A stretch of DNA of 64,000 nucleotides, from contig NZ_CAKAKL010000014.1 in assembly GCF_916619195.1 (NCBI RefSeq), positions 61,280 to 125,279 of the forward strand, written 5' to 3'. Position 1 is the first letter of the stretch. Every line of letters begins with the position of its first letter. Positions 61,746-64,000 of this stretch are shown here, piece after piece. The notes beneath the pieces were generated by a model, which did not search any database, had not been told where the DNA came from, and was given only the letters and a program-made list of their open reading frames with translations. Position numbers and translations under genes: made by a program. Source of the DNA: Inquilinus sp. Marseille-Q2685. GTDB lineage: Bacteria; Pseudomonadota; Alphaproteobacteria; DSM-16000; Inquilinaceae.

Positions 61746-62948
61746 CTACTGGGCCGGGACCTCGGCCGGCCGGCGGCGGCCCAGCGTCGCCTGGGCCAGC
61801 ACGAAGGCGATGACGGCGCAGGCCGTGATGCCCGCCACCATCGGCAGCGAGGTGCCGTCGAAGAACGGGCCGACCACCGCGATCACCACCGCGCCGGTGA
61901 CGAATTGCAGCGTGCCCATCAGGGCCGACGCGGTGCCCGCCACGGCGCCGTGATCCTCCAGTGCCAGCACCGAGGTGGTCGGGATCACGAGGCCGAGGAA
62001 GCCGTAGCCGACGAACAGCAGCGCCGCCAGCACATCCAGCCGGTCGACCCCGGCCAGGGTGACGGCCAGCAGAACCACCATGGCGGCGGCATAGCCGGTG
62101 ACGGCGACCCGGACAATCCGCCCGAGGCCGAAGCGCGCGGCCAGCCAGGCCGTGCATTGCGACACGCCGATGAAGGACACGGCGTTGATCGAGAAGAACA
62201 CGCTATAGAGCCGCGGCGACAGGCCGTAATGCTCGATCAGCACGAAGGAGGAGTTGGCCAGATAGGCGAAGAAGCTGGCGATGCCGAAGGCGCCAATGAA
62301 GGTGAGGCCGAGGAACTGCCAGTCGGTCAGGAGAGAGCGATAGGCCGACAGGGCGCCGCCGATGCTGCTCTCCACCCGGTGGTGGCGCGGCCGGGTCTCG
62401 CCGAGGCACAGCGCCAGCAGCAGGATGCCGAGCGCGGCGAGCACCGTGACCACCCAGAACACGCCGCGCCAGCCCGCGGCCTCAATCACGAAGCTGCCGG
62501 CCAGGGGCGCCAGGATCGGCGACACGCTGAACACCAGCATCAGCAGCGACATCAGCCGCGCCGCCTCGGTGCCGGTGTGCAGGTCGCGCACCACGGCGCG
62601 CGGGATCACCATGCCGGCGCAGGCGCCGAGCCCCTGCACGAAGCGGAAGGCGATCAGCGTCTCGATGTCCGGCGCGAAGACGCAGCCGATGCTGCCGGCC
62701 AGGAACACGGCCAGGCCGAGATAGAGCGGCAGCTTGCGCCCGAACATGTCGGACAGCGGCCCGAAGACCAGCTGGCCGACGCCGAGCGAGATGAAGAAGG
62801 CCATCAGGCTGGCCTGCACCGCCTCGGTGCCGGCCCCGAGGCTGCGGCCGATCTCCGGCAGCGCCGGCAGGTACATGTCGATCGCGAAGGGCCCCATGGC
62901 GGTGAGCAGGCCGAGCACGATCGCGTAGCGGAGCAGCGACGAGGACAT
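61746..62948 (-). CDS. Bcr/CflA-type MFS multidrug efflux transporter
   Basis: The product has 400 aa with about 12 membrane segments. GPFAIDMYLPALPEIGRSLG near the N-terminus, GQLVFGPLSDMFGRKLPLYL (MFS motif A), FRFVQGLGACAGMVIPRAVV and VFSVSPILAPLAGSFV (motif C region) are hallmarks of Bcr/CflA drug-proton antiporters. It is divergent from a TetR gene, with a triple half-site operator between, so drug-induced efflux is likely. Confidence 0.92.
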   Translation of the reverse strand: MSSSLLRYAIVLGLLTAMGPFAIDMYLPALPEIGRSLGAGTEAVQASLMAFFISLGVGQLVFGPLSDMFGRKLPLYLGLAVFLAGSIGCVFAPDIETLIAFRFVQGLGACAGMVIPRAVVRDLHTGTEAARLMSLLMLVFSVSPILAPLAGSFVIEAAGWRGVFWVVTVLAALGILLLALCLGETRPRHHRVESSIGGALSAYRSLLTDWQFLGLTFIGAFGIASFFAYLANSSFVLIEHYGLSPRLYSVFFSINAVSFIGVSQCTAWLAARFGLGRIVRVAVTGYAAAMVVLLAVTLAGVDRLDVLAALLFVGYGFLGLVIPTTSVLALEDHGAVAGTASALMGTLQFVTGAVVIAVVGPFFDGTSLPMVAGITACAVIAFVLAQATLGRRRPAEVPAQ

Positions 62949-63047
62949 GAGCGGACTTCCGGGGTCGGAGGCCGGCGGACGAGATGGTCCGGGCGGATGA
63001 TGGGGGCGAGACGCGCATCGCCTCTGCGGGCGGTCGCCGCGACTCTA

Positions 63048-63077
63048 TGTCCAAAACTTTGGACAGTGTTGTCCAAA
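63048..63077. promoter_or_regulatory. Triple half-site TetR operator between MFS and tetR
   Basis: TGTCCAAAACTTTGGACA (63048-63065) has perfect 8-bp arms with a 2-base centre. A third half-site TGTCCAAA (63070-63077) pairs with the second arm across 4 bases. This leaves two overlapping palindromes sharing a half-site in the divergent promoter region. Confidence 0.65.
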
Positions 63078-63103
63078 CCGTCAAGCCCCCTTATGGTGAC
63101 GGC

Positions 63104-63784
63104 ATGCACGAGTTGGAGCAGATCGGGCGGCCCCTGCCGCCCCGGCGCGGCCAGGCGGCCAAGCACGCCTCGGTGCTGGACGCCGCCACGGCGGTGTTCT
63201 GCCGCGACGGCTTCGCCGGCGCCAGCATCGACCTGATCGCCGCCGAGGCCGGGGTGTCGCGCCAGACCATCTACAATCACCACGGCGACAAGGAGGCGCT
63301 GTTCGTCGCCGTGGTGCGGGAGATGACCGAGCGCTGCAACGCCGGCCTGTTCCAGACCCTGACCACCTTCCCCGACCAGCCTCGGGACCTGGAGGGAGAG
63401 CTGGCCGCCTTCGCCGGCCGGCTGGTGCGCGACTGCCTGTACAACCGCGAGGGCGCGGCGCTGCGCAAGCTGATCCAGTCGGAGGGCGAGCGCTACCCGG
63501 CGCTGTTCGCCGCCTGGCGGGAGCACGGGCCGGGCACCGCCTGGGCCGCGATCGCCGCGCGCTTCGCCAGGCTGGCCCATGCCGGATACCTGCGGATCGA
63601 GGATCCGGACCTGGCGGCGCGCCAGTTCCTGGCCCTGATCCATGCCGATTTCCACATCCCCCACATGCTCGGCACCAAGCCGACGGAGGCGGAGATCGAG
63701 GCCGGCGTCGCCGGCGCCGTCCGCACCTTCCTGCGCGCCTGTCTCTTATACAATCTGACGCTGCCGACGAAGAGGATAGTGTAG
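63104..63784 (+). CDS. TetR/AcrR family regulator, 3' end replaced by adapter sequence
   Basis: The product starts at the ATG at 63104. The HTH is GFAGASIDLIAAEAGVSRQT with IYNHHGDKEALF; the C-terminal domain resembles the AefR-like type (DLAARQFLALIHADFHIPHM). It is divergent from the Bcr/CflA exporter and probably its repressor. Genomic sequence ends near 63738: the last residues (LLYNLTLPTKRIV) and the stop are encoded by Illumina adapter. The true C-terminus is missing, although little is likely lost. Confidence 0.85.
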   Translation: MHELEQIGRPLPPRRGQAAKHASVLDAATAVFCRDGFAGASIDLIAAEAGVSRQTIYNHHGDKEALFVAVVREMTERCNAGLFQTLTTFPDQPRDLEGELAAFAGRLVRDCLYNREGAALRKLIQSEGERYPALFAAWREHGPGTAWAAIAARFARLAHAGYLRIEDPDLAARQFLALIHADFHIPHMLGTKPTEAEIEAGVAGAVRTFLRACLLYNLTLPTKRIV

Positions 63785-63820
63785 ATCTCGGTGGTCGCCG
63801 TATCATTAAAAAAAAAAAAA
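63739..63820. other. Illumina Nextera/P5 adapter with index, then poly-A (sequencing artefact)
   Basis: From 63739 the sequence reads CTGTCTCTTATACA-ATCT (Tn5 mosaic end missing one C), GACGCTGCCGACGA, the 8-base index AGAGGATA (63771-63778), then GTGTAGATCTCGG onward to 63807 (reverse complement of the P5 primer), and 13 A. This is library adapter, not genome. Confidence 0.97.
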
Positions 63821-64000
63821 GCACCGTAGATGTGAGGGTCCGTGGGGTCCGCAGGACCACTCAGAAGGCTTTCTGTTGTAGTTGTCTGTACCAGCGGTAC
63901 CACTCCACCTCAAGGTTCCCCTGCACCACGCTAAGCGAACGACGCACATGATAATGCAGTAGCAACTCATTTGTAATTACCAGCGTGTATACTGACGGTC
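63821..64000. other. Unrelated sequence after the adapter
   Basis: These 180 bases have a much lower GC content than the rest, hold no supported gene and follow adapter plus poly-A directly. They are probably chimeric or junk sequence at a contig end. Origin unknown. Confidence 0.7.

Noticed and set aside
63808..63820. Poly-A run as an intrinsic terminator
   Set aside because: It follows the P5 adapter directly and has no stem; a sequencing artefact.
1..64000. tRNA and rRNA genes
   Set aside because: I looked for T-loop (GGTTCGAATCC-like) and rRNA core sequences and saw none that fit.

Overview
The window is strongly GC-rich DNA from what looks like an alphaproteobacterium, most likely a Rhodospirillales member of the Azospirillum/Inquilinus kind. 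This placement is inferred from gene content: an aapJQMP amino-acid transporter, alphaproteobacterial porins ending in Phe, dispersed GTCAT...ATGAC palindromes inside and between genes, and many peptide ABC transporters. No rRNA, tRNA, CRISPR array or phage genes were seen. The last ~260 bases are not genomic: an Illumina Nextera/P5 adapter with index begins at 63739, followed by poly-A and unrelated sequence.

Region 1 (1-5901) is a diffusible-signal-factor (DSF) quorum-sensing locus: the tail of an EAL-domain c-di-GMP phosphodiesterase, two truncated RpfC-like sensors, a full hybrid sensor kinase RpfC (membrane sensor, HisKA, HATPase, receivers, Hpt) and, convergent to it, the DSF synthase RpfF. 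A decayed copy of the EAL tail lies between sensor copies 1 and 2, so an EAL-tail plus rpfC-head unit was duplicated and then eroded. No RpfG (HD-GYP) is present; the EAL protein may be the c-di-GMP output.

Region 2 (6352-26565) is mixed housekeeping and accessory DNA. It holds a lytic transglycosylase with an MxPIPDR repeat tail, a UPF0114 membrane protein, a GNAT domain in one open frame with a fluoroacetate-dehalogenase-like hydrolase, and a TetR/NTF2-like operon with paired operators. It continues with a xylitol dehydrogenase, DUF72, AroE-like and xylulokinase group, and an IS110-family (IS1111-like) element inserted in a palindromic repeat. Redox enzymes, an orphan lpxA, an amidase, a LysE exporter, a DegT aminotransferase and an Xre regulator follow.

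Region 3 (26736-36587) has a dipeptide/oligopeptide ABC operon and a tightly overlapping cysteine synthase - AlaX - mercaptopyruvate sulfurtransferase - GNAT operon preceded by a Nudix hydrolase.

Region 4 (36612-45783) has three tandem porin paralogues and the aapJQMP operon. Each porin has its own promoter, covered by an ATACATTC-GAATGTAT palindrome that resembles AcrR operators. Porins 2 and 3 share a nearly identical structured 3' UTR plus terminator.

Region 5 (46091-63738) has a nucleoside hydrolase, a chimeric D-tartrate-dehydratase/M28-peptidase frame, and three TetR regulators each divergent from its probable target (flavodoxin-like quinone reductase, SDR, Bcr/CflA MFS efflux) with clear palindromic operators. 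It also carries an S1/P1 nuclease, a second peptide ABC operon with its own M14-type peptidase, and an SPW-repeat membrane protein. The solute-binding protein of the second ABC operon has a palindromic repeat read in frame near its N-terminus.
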